This document shows positions 24,775 through 33,896 of a stretch of DNA of 64,000 nt, in pieces (positions within the stretch are counted from its first letter, which is position 1; each line of letters begins with the position of its first letter). A model generated the notes under the pieces. The model did not search any database, was not told where the DNA came from, and saw only the letters and a list, made by a program, of their open reading frames with translations. Source of the stretch: JASHVB01 sp035523995 (lineage in GTDB: Bacteria; Pseudomonadota; Alphaproteobacteria; Acetobacterales; Acetobacteraceae). The DNA is taken from the NCBI GenBank assembly GCA_035523995.1, contig DATKPQ010000039.1, positions 66,615-130,614 of the forward strand, in the 5' to 3' direction. Position numbers and translations under genes: made by a program.

Positions 24775-27216
24775 TCAGCTCACAGTCGCCAGCAGGCCGG
24801 ACGACGCCACGCCACTCCAGTCCCGATCGGCAAGCCAGGCCCGCAGCCAGCGTGCCGCACGCTCCGTCGCCGGCGGCAACAGCGCGGCCAGCTCCCGGCA
24901 AGCATTTTCGTCGCCGGCCTTGGCGGCAGCGGAAAGCGCCTGGGCCAGGCGGCAGGTTTCCAGCGCGCCGGCGTTGCCGGCAGCCCCGATAAGCTGATGT
25001 GAACCCGCACCGATTGCCCGGAAATCGCCAGTGGTGGCGAGCGCAGCGATGCGCATGGCGCAAGCGGCAGAATGCTCGAGATAGAGCATGCCAAAATCAT
25101 GCAGTTGTTTCGGCGGCAGAAGCCCAGCCAACATCTCCAGCCGCACGCGATCGAACACCGAATCGTCTTGTCTGCCCTTCGCGATGGCGCCGGCAGGCTG
25201 GATACGCGCGATCGCCTGGGACTCCGCGGGCTTCGACAACCTTTCAAGCTTCTCCAGCAGCAAAGCCGAATCGACCGGTTTCGGAATGAAATCGTCCATG
25301 CCGGAGGCAAGGTACTCATCTTTGGCACCAGCCATGGCATGCGCTGTCAGCGCAATGATCGGAACGAGGCGTTTCGGTGGCGGCATGGCGCGGATACGCC
25401 GGGTGGCCTCGACGCCGCCCAGGTCCGGCATTTGCACGTCCATCAGCACAACGTCGCAATCGCCGTCGCGAACCGCGGCGACAGCCTGGTGGCCGTTCTC
25501 CGCCACGATGACGTCATGGCCGGCCCTGCGCAACAGAGCCTCCATGAACCGCTGATTGATCGCATTATCCTCGGCGACCAGAACTCGTAATTTCCGTGGC
25601 GCGGCGTCCGGCACAAGCTGGGACGGTTTCGCGCCTTGTACCAGTCTGAACGCGGCGCGTGGCAGCGGCAGCTCGAACCAGAAGGTCGAACCGATCCCCC
25701 GCCGGCTCGAAACCCCGATTTCTCCGCCCATCAGTGCGACAAGCTCCCGGCAGATCGCAAGCCCCAGCCCGGTTCCACCATAACGGCGGGTGACCGAATT
25801 GTCCGCCTGGCTGAACCGCTTGAACAATCGGGCTTGCTCCGCTTCATCGATGCCGATCCCGGTATCGCTTACTTCGAACCGCAAGAACTCGCCGCGATTG
25901 CCCCCGGCATTCCCGATCGCGGTGCCGGCGGCGCCCACGGGCGCGACCCGCACCGACACACACCCAGCCTCGGTGAACTTGATCGCGTTGCCGACAAGGT
26001 TCAGCAGGATCTGGCGCAGGCGCGTCGGATCCCCGCTCCGATAGTATTCCATCGCCGGGTCAGCGCGGACATCGAGCGCTATGCCTTTCGCGCGGGCCTG
26101 CGGCTCCAATAGTCGGGCCGCGGTTTCGACGGCATCGGCAAGGTCGAAATCGACGCTTTCCAGCTCGAGCTTCCCGGCGTCGAGCTTCGAAACATCGAGA
26201 ATATCGTCAACGATCCGCAACAGTGCCTGTGCGGACCGCTGCACCATCACGGCATAATCCCGCTGCTCCTGGTCAAGCGCGGTATCCAGCAGAAGCCCGT
26301 TCAACCCCAGCACGCCGTTGATCGGCGTACGGATCTCGTGGCTCATATTGGCAACAAACTGGCTCTTGGCCAGATTCGCCTCCTCCGCCACCGCCCGCGC
26401 CTTCTCCGCATGCTCTGTCGCCTCCGCCAATTGCGCCGTGCGCTCGGCGACCTTCTGCTCCAGGCCGGCGTTGAGCGCCGCGAGTTGCCCCCGGTCGCGT
26501 TCGATCCGCGCCACGAGCCCGTTGAACGAGTCGCGGATAACGTTCAGTTCGGTACCTGCGATCGCGTGCTCATCCGGCCGATCCAGAGCAATCGTCGCCG
26601 GGTTCTCCGGCGTGGTCGCGTCGATCGCGCGGAACAATGCCGTTAGCGGACGGCTCAGGATGCGGCGGCCGACATACAGGAAACCGATCCACAGCGCTGC
26701 TCCCTCCAGCACCGCAACGCCAAAGAGCAAGATCGCCCGCCCTTTGATCTGGTCCAACAGGTAGCGCTGCCCCGAAATGAATTCGGCATGTCCAACAACG
26801 GTATTGCCGGCCTCGTGGTGCGCAACGATGTCGAAGCCGTAGCGGCTCGATCCCGAAGCGTCCGCAACCTGGCGCCAATCGTCCGCTGCATTATCATTGA
26901 GAACAATGGTGCCGTCGCGGTTGAACGCACTGACAAACGCGTGGCCGGTGACCGGATCGGTGACCCGCAGCGCAGCGATCTCCGGGATCGATACGATGCC
27001 ATGAGCGATTGCATCGAGCTTGCCGATCTCCATATTCCACAAAGCGTCGGCAAGCGGCGCGGCAAAGGCCCCCCGATACATCTCCAGCTCGCGTTGTATC
27101 GTCGCCTTGGTATCGACGTACTCCTGCCCAACAAGCAGGACATTCAGGATGAGCGCGACGATCACGTAGCAGCCGAAAGCAACCCGAAACAATCGACTGA
27201 CAATTGATCCGGTCAC
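24775..27216 (-). CDS. Hybrid sensor histidine kinase with REC and Hpt domains
   Basis: 813 residues, starting at a GTG three bases after the stop of the upstream substrate-binding protein gene. Order: membrane helix (residues 8-28), periplasmic sensor with LWNMEIGKLDAIA, second helix near 180, HAMP, coiled coil, HisKA with H in ANMSHEIRTPINGVL (about residue 295), HATPase with DTGIGI and YGGTGLGLAI, receiver with phosphoacceptor in DVVLMDVQMPD (about 605), and a C-terminal Hpt-like domain with SHQLIGAAGNAGA. A BarA-type phosphorelay kinase. The output regulator is not here. The tight pairing suggests it reads a ligand bound by the neighbour. Confidence 0.93.
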   Translation of the reverse strand: MTGSIVSRLFRVAFGCYVIVALILNVLLVGQEYVDTKATIQRELEMYRGAFAAPLADALWNMEIGKLDAIAHGIVSIPEIAALRVTDPVTGHAFVSAFNRDGTIVLNDNAADDWRQVADASGSSRYGFDIVAHHEAGNTVVGHAEFISGQRYLLDQIKGRAILLFGVAVLEGAALWIGFLYVGRRILSRPLTALFRAIDATTPENPATIALDRPDEHAIAGTELNVIRDSFNGLVARIERDRGQLAALNAGLEQKVAERTAQLAEATEHAEKARAVAEEANLAKSQFVANMSHEIRTPINGVLGLNGLLLDTALDQEQRDYAVMVQRSAQALLRIVDDILDVSKLDAGKLELESVDFDLADAVETAARLLEPQARAKGIALDVRADPAMEYYRSGDPTRLRQILLNLVGNAIKFTEAGCVSVRVAPVGAAGTAIGNAGGNRGEFLRFEVSDTGIGIDEAEQARLFKRFSQADNSVTRRYGGTGLGLAICRELVALMGGEIGVSSRRGIGSTFWFELPLPRAAFRLVQGAKPSQLVPDAAPRKLRVLVAEDNAINQRFMEALLRRAGHDVIVAENGHQAVAAVRDGDCDVVLMDVQMPDLGGVEATRRIRAMPPPKRLVPIIALTAHAMAGAKDEYLASGMDDFIPKPVDSALLLEKLERLSKPAESQAIARIQPAGAIAKGRQDDSVFDRVRLEMLAGLLPPKQLHDFGMLYLEHSAACAMRIAALATTGDFRAIGAGSHQLIGAAGNAGALETCRLAQALSAAAKAGDENACRELAALLPPATERAARWLRAWLADRDWSGVASSGLLATVS

Positions 27217-27219
27217 GGC

Positions 27220-28134
27220 TTAGCATCCCGCAGCTTTGCTATGCACCAGGTCCTGGTACCCGGATGACGCGCGAGCAATACCGATTGCATCCCACAACCG
27301 TTCCGCGACCTGTGGCGCCTTGGCATAGAAGATCTTCGAGAACATCAGGTAGTAGGGCACGGTCCGAAGCGGCGGCGACAGCTCGATGATGTCGCCGAAT
27401 TCCGCAGGATTGTCATGCAGGATCGGCCGGACGTGGTTCTCGAGTTCGGCATAGGCGGCCAGGTGGCCGGCCAGGAGCTTACGCAGGTTGTCAAGATGGC
27501 TCGGCTCCGGATCAACCGTCACGCCCATCGCGCGCAAAACTGGAACCACGGCGTAACCCGGCGTGGCGCCAACCGGTCCGTGCAGATTGGTCAGCGTTTT
27601 GCCGTCCCAACGGATTCCCGACCCGGCGCGGACATACAAGCGGTAGGATTGGGTGAAAATGCTCCGGTTCGGGTCGGGTTGCCCGTTCTTCATCGGGTAG
27701 ACGCCGTAGCTCAGCCTGGACTTGACATAGCTCGAAGCGAAGATCGCGTCCGCCTGGCCGGTCCGGATCAGGTATAGCCCACGCTGCCAGGGAGTACGGG
27801 ACAACGTGATCGGAACAGTCGCCCGTTCACTGGCCATATGCAGCAACTCGATCGTCAACCCGGGTTTGACGGGGTCGATCCTGGTGCCGTTGCCGCAGAT
27901 AAGCGGCGCGTTTTCAAAGACGTCGAAAACAATGCGAACCGGTTGAGCGGCGGTCGCCTGCGCCTGCCGCCACGATAGTGCAGGCAGAACGGACAGAACG
28001 AGCCACTGAAGCACCACGCGCCGGGCGGGGGCTCGCTGGCACGCGTCGGTTTGGTCGTTAGGGCCTTGCAGCGTTCGTCCTATTGTCTGCCGTTTCACAA
28101 ACAACATATCAGCCGCCCGCGACCACGATGTCAT
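27220..28134 (-). CDS. Periplasmic substrate-binding protein (SBP type 3-like)
   Basis: 304 residues. A basic N terminus, then an export signal (RRVVLQWLVLSVLPALSWRQAQATA) of Sec or weak Tat type. The mature part follows the amino-acid-binding-protein fold: IVFDVFENAPLICGNG, PGLTIELLHMA, TGQADAIFAS, and a C-terminal lobe with LLAGHLAAYAELENHVRPIL. No transporter genes adjoin; instead it lies three bases upstream of the hybrid kinase, so it more likely presents a ligand to that kinase than to an ABC permease. The ATG at 28134 has GAGAGG immediately before it; a later start inside the leader is possible. Confidence 0.82.
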   Translation of the reverse strand: MTSWSRAADMLFVKRQTIGRTLQGPNDQTDACQRAPARRVVLQWLVLSVLPALSWRQAQATAAQPVRIVFDVFENAPLICGNGTRIDPVKPGLTIELLHMASERATVPITLSRTPWQRGLYLIRTGQADAIFASSYVKSRLSYGVYPMKNGQPDPNRSIFTQSYRLYVRAGSGIRWDGKTLTNLHGPVGATPGYAVVPVLRAMGVTVDPEPSHLDNLRKLLAGHLAAYAELENHVRPILHDNPAEFGDIIELSPPLRTVPYYLMFSKIFYAKAPQVAERLWDAIGIARASSGYQDLVHSKAAGC

Positions 28135-28440
28135 CCTCTCGTCAATCTTGTGTTAATCATACTGTCACCCTTGTCATGCGCGCGGTGTGTCGTCGGCTTG
28201 GTAACGTGGCCGGTCCCGGACATCAATCGTCGTCGTCGCCGTCAGAAATTACCAGGAGTCAAATCAACCAAAGATGGGCCGCCCTTGCCCCGAACCGGTA
28301 AAGCAGCAGCGATAAACTGCGGACCCAGGACCGGTAGTTGGTCAGACTCATCACGAAGGCACACAGCAAACGGCGGCGGCGTATCGCCGCCGGTACGGCG
28401 CATGGTTTCCCCCGTACGCCGCCTCGGTTACACCCGCCTC
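28135..28440. other. Divergent promoter region
   Basis: About 305 bp between the divergent substrate-binding protein and molybdopterin dehydrogenase genes. No gene recognised. It presumably carries both promoters, but no clean -35/-10 pair or operator stands out by eye. Confidence 0.4.
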
Positions 28441-30813
28441 ATGCCCGACGCGTCAGGCCCGATCGGCCGCAACATCCCCCGCCGTGAGGACCGCCGCTTC
28501 CTCACCGGCACCGCCCGCTACACCGATGACCTTCCCATCGCCGGCGCCTTGCACGCCCGCTTCGTCCGCTCGCCCCACGCGCACGCCCGCATCCTGCGCA
28601 TCGACACCGAGGCGGCGCGCGCCCTGCCCGGCGTCGCGGCCATCGTCACCGGCCATGATCTGGTGCAGTGGACCCAGCCACTGCGGCTTGCCCCCGCCAT
28701 CGAAGGCCTGCACCCGGTCACCATCGAGACTCTGCCCACCACAAAGGTTCGCTTTCACGGCGACCCGGTCGCCTGCATCGTCGCCACCGGCCGCGCCGCA
28801 GCGGACGACGCCGCAGAACTCATGCGAGTGGACTACGACCCGCTGCCGCCTGTCACCAGCATGAAAGCGGCGCTCGCCCCCGGTGCGCCACGCGTGGACG
28901 AAGCGCTGCCCGACAACCTCGTCTCCCACCAAAGCGTCACCTGTGGCGATCCGCAGCGCCGCTTTGCCGAGGCGCACCGGATCGTCGAGGCCCGCTTTGT
29001 CCAGCACCGGCAGACCCATGTGCCGATGGAGCCACGCGGCTGCTGCGCCATCTGGGACGAAGGCCGGCAGCATCTCACGATGCATGTCGGTACCCAGGTA
29101 CCGCATCCTTATCGCACCATGCTTTCCGCCCGGCTCGGGCTGAGCGAGTCGCAGATCACCGTGCACTGCCCTGACATCGGCGGCGGCTTCGGACAGAAGA
29201 TCACGCTGTATCGTGAGGAACTAACGGTCGCCGCCCTGGCGCGTGCGCTGAACCGTCCCGTCCGGTGGCGCGAGGACCGCGGCGAAAACCTTCTCTCCGC
29301 AGCCCATGCCCGCGAACAAACCGCACAGGTGCGCGCCGCGGTGGACGCCGACGGCAGGATCACCGCGCTGGACCTGCACATTATCGAGGATTTCGGCGCT
29401 TATTGCTTCTATCCCGCCAACTACCTGCTGCGCATGACGGTGCTGAGTCTCACCGGTCCGTATCGCATCGCCGACTACGCCTTCGACATGAAGGTCGTGC
29501 TGTCGACCAAATGCGGCGCCGCACCGATGCGGGCGCCCATGTCGATGGCAAGCTGGGTGATGGACGGCACGATCGAGGCCGTCGCGCGGGACCTGCACCT
29601 CGACCCGATCGAAGTCCGACGCCGCAACATGCTGTACCCGAGCGAACTGCCCTGGACCATGCCCGCCGGCCCGGTGCTGGAAGACGTGACGCCGTACGAA
29701 ACATTCGAAGCCGCGCTGAATGCGTTCGACGTGCCGGGGTTCCGCGCGCGCCAGGCATCAGACCGCGCGCGCGGCATCTACCGAGGCATGGGCGTGTGTT
29801 GCGTGGTGGAATCGAACACCTACGGCTCGGCGTTCTATCGTGCTGCCGGCATTCCGGGATCGGGCCACGAAGCCGGCTGGGTGAAGGTAGCGCCCACCGG
29901 AGCGGTGGATGTCTCGGTCGGGCTGATGGCATCCGGACAGGGTTATGAAACCGCATTGGCGCAGGCCGCCGCCGAGGGCCTCGGCGTGCCGATCGACAGC
30001 GTGCGCGTGCACCTGGGAAATACCGACGTGGCGCCGTACGGCATGGGCAGCCGAGGTGCCCGTGGCGGCACGGCTGGCAGCTCCGTGCTGTTGCTGAGCG
30101 GGCAGACACTACAACGGAAGATCTGCACCATCGCCGCATCGTTGCTAGGGCTGAACTCGGGCGACGATCTGCGGCTGTGGGAAGGCCGCGTGCAGCGCGT
30201 CATCGAGGGAGACTGGCAGGACGTCGGCCTTGGCTTGCTCGACATCGCCCGCGTTGCCTATATGGACCCGCTGCGTCTGCCTGAAGGCATCGAGCCCGGG
30301 CTGGAGGCGCATCGTGCCTATGATCCGCCACCGCTGACATTTTCCAACGCCGCGCATGTCTGCGAAGTGGTGGTCGATCCTGAGACTGGCGCCGTGCAGG
30401 TGGAACGCTGGATCGTGGCGGAGGATTGCGGCCGCGTGCTGAACCCCGCGATCGTTGCAGGGCAGCAGCACGGAGCGGTAGCCCTGGGGATTGCCGGCGT
30501 GCTGCAAGAGCAAGTGGTGTATGACGAGAACGGTCAGAACGTGACCGGCAGTTTCATGGATTACGCGATGCCGGTTGCCGCGACGATTCCGCCGATCACG
30601 CTGATCCCGATGCACACCCCCAGCAAGCGCACGCTGAGCGGCACGAAAGGCATGTCGGAGGGCGGCGTGATGGGCGCGGTCGGCGCTCTGCCCAGCGCGG
30701 TGGCTGATGCGCTGGCGCCGTTCGGCGTGGTGGTGGAATGTCAGCCGCTGGCGCCGGAGGCGGTGTCGGAGATGGTGAGGAACGCACTGCAATCCGCTAT
30801 CAGAGAGGCGTGA
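28441..30813 (+). CDS. Xanthine dehydrogenase/CO dehydrogenase-type molybdopterin-binding large subunit
   Basis: 790 residues of the xanthine oxidase family. The N terminus GRNIPRREDRRFLTGTARYTDD starts the hammerhead domain; the Moco region contains PDIGGGFGQKITLYREEL, RGARGGTAGSS, and the likely catalytic Glu in KGMSEGGVMGAVGALPSAV. The loop that in CoxL-like proteins reads AYRxxxR is here APMRAPMSM. No medium (FAD) or small (2Fe-2S) subunit gene lies beside it, which is unusual since these enzymes are normally encoded as a set. Upstream in-frame codons (from 28051) lack similarity. Could use distant subunits or be a degenerate paralogue; the substrate is unknown. Confidence 0.85.
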   Translation: MPDASGPIGRNIPRREDRRFLTGTARYTDDLPIAGALHARFVRSPHAHARILRIDTEAARALPGVAAIVTGHDLVQWTQPLRLAPAIEGLHPVTIETLPTTKVRFHGDPVACIVATGRAAADDAAELMRVDYDPLPPVTSMKAALAPGAPRVDEALPDNLVSHQSVTCGDPQRRFAEAHRIVEARFVQHRQTHVPMEPRGCCAIWDEGRQHLTMHVGTQVPHPYRTMLSARLGLSESQITVHCPDIGGGFGQKITLYREELTVAALARALNRPVRWREDRGENLLSAAHAREQTAQVRAAVDADGRITALDLHIIEDFGAYCFYPANYLLRMTVLSLTGPYRIADYAFDMKVVLSTKCGAAPMRAPMSMASWVMDGTIEAVARDLHLDPIEVRRRNMLYPSELPWTMPAGPVLEDVTPYETFEAALNAFDVPGFRARQASDRARGIYRGMGVCCVVESNTYGSAFYRAAGIPGSGHEAGWVKVAPTGAVDVSVGLMASGQGYETALAQAAAEGLGVPIDSVRVHLGNTDVAPYGMGSRGARGGTAGSSVLLLSGQTLQRKICTIAASLLGLNSGDDLRLWEGRVQRVIEGDWQDVGLGLLDIARVAYMDPLRLPEGIEPGLEAHRAYDPPPLTFSNAAHVCEVVVDPETGAVQVERWIVAEDCGRVLNPAIVAGQQHGAVALGIAGVLQEQVVYDENGQNVTGSFMDYAMPVAATIPPITLIPMHTPSKRTLSGTKGMSEGGVMGAVGALPSAVADALAPFGVVVECQPLAPEAVSEMVRNALQSAIREA

Positions 30814-31281
30814 GCCACGCGCCCAATCCCAGAGCGCCAGATGTCATCCGCCAGATATCATCTACCAAATGTCATTGCGAGAAGCGAAGCGACGAAGCAA
30901 TCTCGTTCAGGGAAGCCGAATCGGAGAATCGAAGCGTAGCCGCAGCAGGATCAGAGGCGGAGAACAGGCCGACCGTCAGGTAAAGGTCCTGCGCAGGCCG
31001 CGCTGGGGCACTCAAATGGGTTCCTTGCCAACCGCTGGGCATCCAGGAAATCGCGAGTCAGGCTTTTGATCTTCTCAGCATCATAACCCCGTACCAGGTC
31101 AGCAAGCGACCGAGGTCTCGTACCATACGCCGCAGCAAGCAGCTGCACGCATCAACATAAAGCTGTTACCGCGCCGCTGGTTTGTTATCAGCTGTACCGC
31201 GCGCTGCGCTCTGTCTTCGGTACTTTCGTAATAGAGATTGTGCAAAGTTTCCGTAGATACGGTTGGAGGCAACATAAGCCA
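30814..31281. other. Gene-poor stretch with a dispersed repeat
   Basis: Contains the repeat at 30870-30904. A minus-strand frame at 30951-31148 (GTG start, QLLAAAYGTRPRSLADLVRG) has a protein-like composition over about 45 residues and may be a relic, but I do not recognise the family. Nothing else is supported. Confidence 0.45.
30870..30904. repeat. Dispersed repeat TGTCATTGC...AGCGACGAAGCA (copy 2)
   Basis: The better-preserved copy: TGTCATTGCGAGAAGCGAAG followed by CGACGAAGCAATCTC. See copy 1 at 22823-22856 and a weaker relative at 60862-60894. Confidence 0.6.
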
Positions 31282-32211
31282 TCATCCACCAAAAACCCCC
31301 CGCAGCCACGCACAGCTTTCCTCCATCGCTGCCGCCGCCCGATCGACCACGCCAACCCAGAAGAAGAACCCGTGGTTCATCCCCTCCCACCGCGACATCG
31401 CTGACGGCACGCCCGCATCCCGCAACCGCGCCGCATAGGCCTCGCCTTCGTCACGCAACGGATCGAATTCCGCCGTCACCACCAGGGCCGGCGGCAACCC
31501 TGCCAGGGAGACGGCCCGCTGCGGCGATGCCAACGGGTTCGCCGCGTCCCCCGGATCGGCGAGATAGTGGTTCCAGAACCACACCATCGTGTCCCGCGTC
31601 AGGCCGTAGCCGTCGGCATTCTCGCGGTACGATGCCGTGCCTGGCGAGTGGTAATCGGTCACCGGATAGATCAGCAACTGCCCGCGTAGCGCCAAACCGC
31701 CTTCATCGCGCAAACGCAACGCTGTCGCCGCCGCGAGATTCCCGCCCGCGCTGTCGCCCGCGATCGCCATCCGACGTGCATCTGCTTCCAACTCCGCCGC
31801 ATGTTCCGCCGCCCAGCGCGTGGCGAACATGCAATCATCCAGGCCCGCGGGGAACTTGTGCTCCGGGGCCAGGCGGTAATCCACCGAAACGACAACGCAC
31901 CCGGCCCCGGCGCACAGGTTGCGGCAGATGCCGTCATGCGTATCCAGGCTGCACAGCACGAAGCCGCTGCCATGGAAGAACACCAGCAGCGCAAACGGCC
32001 CCTCGCCAAGCGGGCGGTAGATGCGCAGCCACAGCGGCCCCCCCGGCCCGGCAATGACACGCCCTGTTGCCGCGGCAATGGCGGCTGCCGGCGCCATCAG
32101 GGCAATGCGCGCCTCGTACTGCGCGCGCGCCTCGGCAACCGACAGCGTGTGGGTCGCCGGCACGCCGGTGCCCTTGTCGAGAAGCGCCTGAATCTGCGGA
32201 TCAACGGGCAT
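31282..32211 (-). CDS. Alpha/beta hydrolase, HSL family esterase
   Basis: 309-residue carboxylesterase of the hormone-sensitive lipase family. The nucleophile Ser sits in GDSAGGNLAAAT, the oxyanion-hole motif is HGSGFVLCSL (HGSG instead of the common HGGG), the catalytic Asp in TAEFDPLRDEG, and the His in MNHGFFFW. The start at 32211 (MPVDPQIQALLDKG) gives the family's usual N terminus with its cap region; codons upstream to 32340 are without similarity. No export signal, so cytosolic. Small acyl ester substrates are likely by family. Divergent from the GC-poor gene at 32562. Confidence 0.93.
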   Translation of the reverse strand: MPVDPQIQALLDKGTGVPATHTLSVAEARAQYEARIALMAPAAAIAAATGRVIAGPGGPLWLRIYRPLGEGPFALLVFFHGSGFVLCSLDTHDGICRNLCAGAGCVVVSVDYRLAPEHKFPAGLDDCMFATRWAAEHAAELEADARRMAIAGDSAGGNLAAATALRLRDEGGLALRGQLLIYPVTDYHSPGTASYRENADGYGLTRDTMVWFWNHYLADPGDAANPLASPQRAVSLAGLPPALVVTAEFDPLRDEGEAYAARLRDAGVPSAMSRWEGMNHGFFFWVGVVDRAAAAMEESCAWLRGVFGG

Positions 32212-32561
32212 GGGCTGTGCCTTCTGCTGGATGCCGCCAACGGCCTGTGAACCGTATGGCCATCCAAACCGTCCGGCAATCCGGCCAGGAGAAAATTCGG
32301 GCGTACTGCCGACGCGCTTCAGTTCGCGGGAAGCGAGCAAGCCACGGCACGTGTGCGAGCACCGCCCGTGCGGTACCTCGGGCGTCGTTTTCCGCCGGGC
32401 CGGAGTTGCTCCGACACGCGGCCGCCAGTGTAGCGGCAGCCAATGGCAGCAGCCTGAGGGGATTGTGATTCGCCCAGGTCAGCGCCGGACGTTGCCGGGG
32501 TAATCCGACTGCAACCATCAAGTCGATACGTTCGGCCATCAACGTGGCTCGGAGTGAACCA

Positions 32562-33035
32562 ATGGCAAGCGATCCTCGGGAACGGCTGAAGGCATTGAAC
32601 GCGCGAGCCAGCGCGGTCAATGAGCAAACCACCGCGGCGCGGAAGGAAATGGCCGAGAAAATCCAGTGGATGAAGGATGTATGGGATCGCACGGTGCACT
32701 ATGTTGTCGCTTCCACCGCTGAGGAGTTCAACGGGCTAATCCCTGCTACGAACCTGAAGTTCATAGTAGCTCCACGGAGCACAAGAACATTGGAAATACA
32801 GAGACTGGACTTGCCAGTGACGACAGTCCGATGTCATGAACACGGTCGACATGATCCTGCTGATACATATCTCGAATTTGCCCTCGGTCTAGACGCGAAC
32901 ATCGTCGTTACTGCGTGCGTCGCAGGGCGGCCACAAAAATCCGACCCCATAGCAGATTCGTCATTTGACTCCATGTTAGTAGAGAAAGAACTGGCGGAAC
33001 TCATCGATATGCACGTCTATTCACCGGGTAATTGA
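32562..33035 (+). CDS. Unknown protein, atypical base composition
   Basis: 157 residues from the ATG at 32562 (CGGAGTG eight bases upstream; an in-frame GTG at 32544 is the alternative). N-terminal 60 residues form a charged helical region (ERLKALNARASAVNEQTTAA ... ARKEMAEKIQWMKDVWDR), followed by a beta-rich part (NLKFIVAPRSTRTLEIQRL) and FALGLDANIVVTACVAG. No family recognised. GC content is visibly lower than in neighbouring genes, which suggests recent horizontal gain. It has no operon partner; flanking intergenic gaps are 350 and 460 bp. Confidence 0.65.
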   Translation: MASDPRERLKALNARASAVNEQTTAARKEMAEKIQWMKDVWDRTVHYVVASTAEEFNGLIPATNLKFIVAPRSTRTLEIQRLDLPVTTVRCHEHGRHDPADTYLEFALGLDANIVVTACVAGRPQKSDPIADSSFDSMLVEKELAELIDMHVYSPGN

Positions 33036-33495
33036 TCTGCACCGATGAGCGATTTTCTGACGCAATACGTGAGGTTATCCGGACGCTCCGACCGTCGCTT
33101 CCCACAAATGTTGCCAGCCACGTTGAATCGCCAAGCCACCGTGTCATGTATCGATTCCACCAAACACAACCATAGCGGTGCGCTCTCGCAGGAGATTGGC
33201 ACGCGCCGAACGAGATCCTCGGCAGGGCGGATATGGAGCCGCGAGCGCACGTGTAAACCCAGGCTCGGATTTGGCCGCCTGTTGTCCTGCGAAAACGCCA
33301 GCCTTTCCGGAAGGCGCTCGCGCGAGTCACCAGAGCCGAACACGCGCGACGCCACGACATATCGCCTGCGGTTTGGTCGCGCCCGGTATCGGAATCGACC
33401 TCGTTCGTCCGTTCGCTCGATCCGGACCATTCTTCGTCTTGCCGGTGGTGGGCGAGCCGGAACACGTTATACCGCCCAGGTCGATGCTCGCCCAC
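33036..33495. other. Intergenic stretch without a recognised gene
   Basis: 460 bp between the GC-poor gene and the DUF952 gene. Long open frames cross it on both strands but are without domains or start signals. Possibly relic sequence; nothing can be named. Confidence 0.4.
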
Positions 33496-33837
33496 TCAAC
33501 CGGGCAGCAACACCGTACCGTCTGCGCGCCGCTCCAGCGGACCGGCCGCAATCATGGCCGCCATCGGCAGCAGCCCATAGCAATGCGGGAACAGTTCGCC
33601 CCCGCGCGAGGATTCCCACCGCACCGCCTCACCGAGCCGGGATAGATCGAACGCGATTACCACGAGATCCGTCTGTCCCCGAAAGTGCCTGTCCACCGTT
33701 GCAGCGAGCTGCGCTGCGGTCGACATGTGAATGAACCCGTCGGCAAGATCCGCCGGCGAACCGCGAAACACCTGCCCGGGCTGCGTGCGAGCGAACTCGG
33801 CGGCGGTCACGACCTTGTAGGCAATCGGTCCAGTCAT
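33496..33837 (-). CDS. DUF952 family protein
   Basis: 113 residues from the ATG at 33837. The family pattern is plain: an early IAYKVVTAAEFA strand, FRGSPADLADGFIHMSTAAQ (the D-x-x-D-G-F-I-H-x-S hallmark), VVIAFDLSRLGEAVRWESSR and GELFPHCYGLLPM. DUF952 proteins are related to ADP-ribosyltransferase-like folds and have no established reaction; the conserved His-Ser segment and the ESSRGGELFPH stretch would form the pocket. It is next to the dehydrogenase gene on the same strand but 60 bases downstream of it. Confidence 0.9.
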   Translation of the reverse strand: MTGPIAYKVVTAAEFARTQPGQVFRGSPADLADGFIHMSTAAQLAATVDRHFRGQTDLVVIAFDLSRLGEAVRWESSRGGELFPHCYGLLPMAAMIAAGPLERRADGTVLLPG

Positions 33838-33896
33838 GACCGCCCCGGCAGGTTTGTGCAGGCAAACTGCAAACGGTGTGACATTCAATACCAACC

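Noticed and set aside
28051..30813. Molybdopterin dehydrogenase starting at 28051
   Set aside because: The upstream 130 codons look non-coding; GRNIPRREDRRFLTG begins the family at the ATG at 28441.
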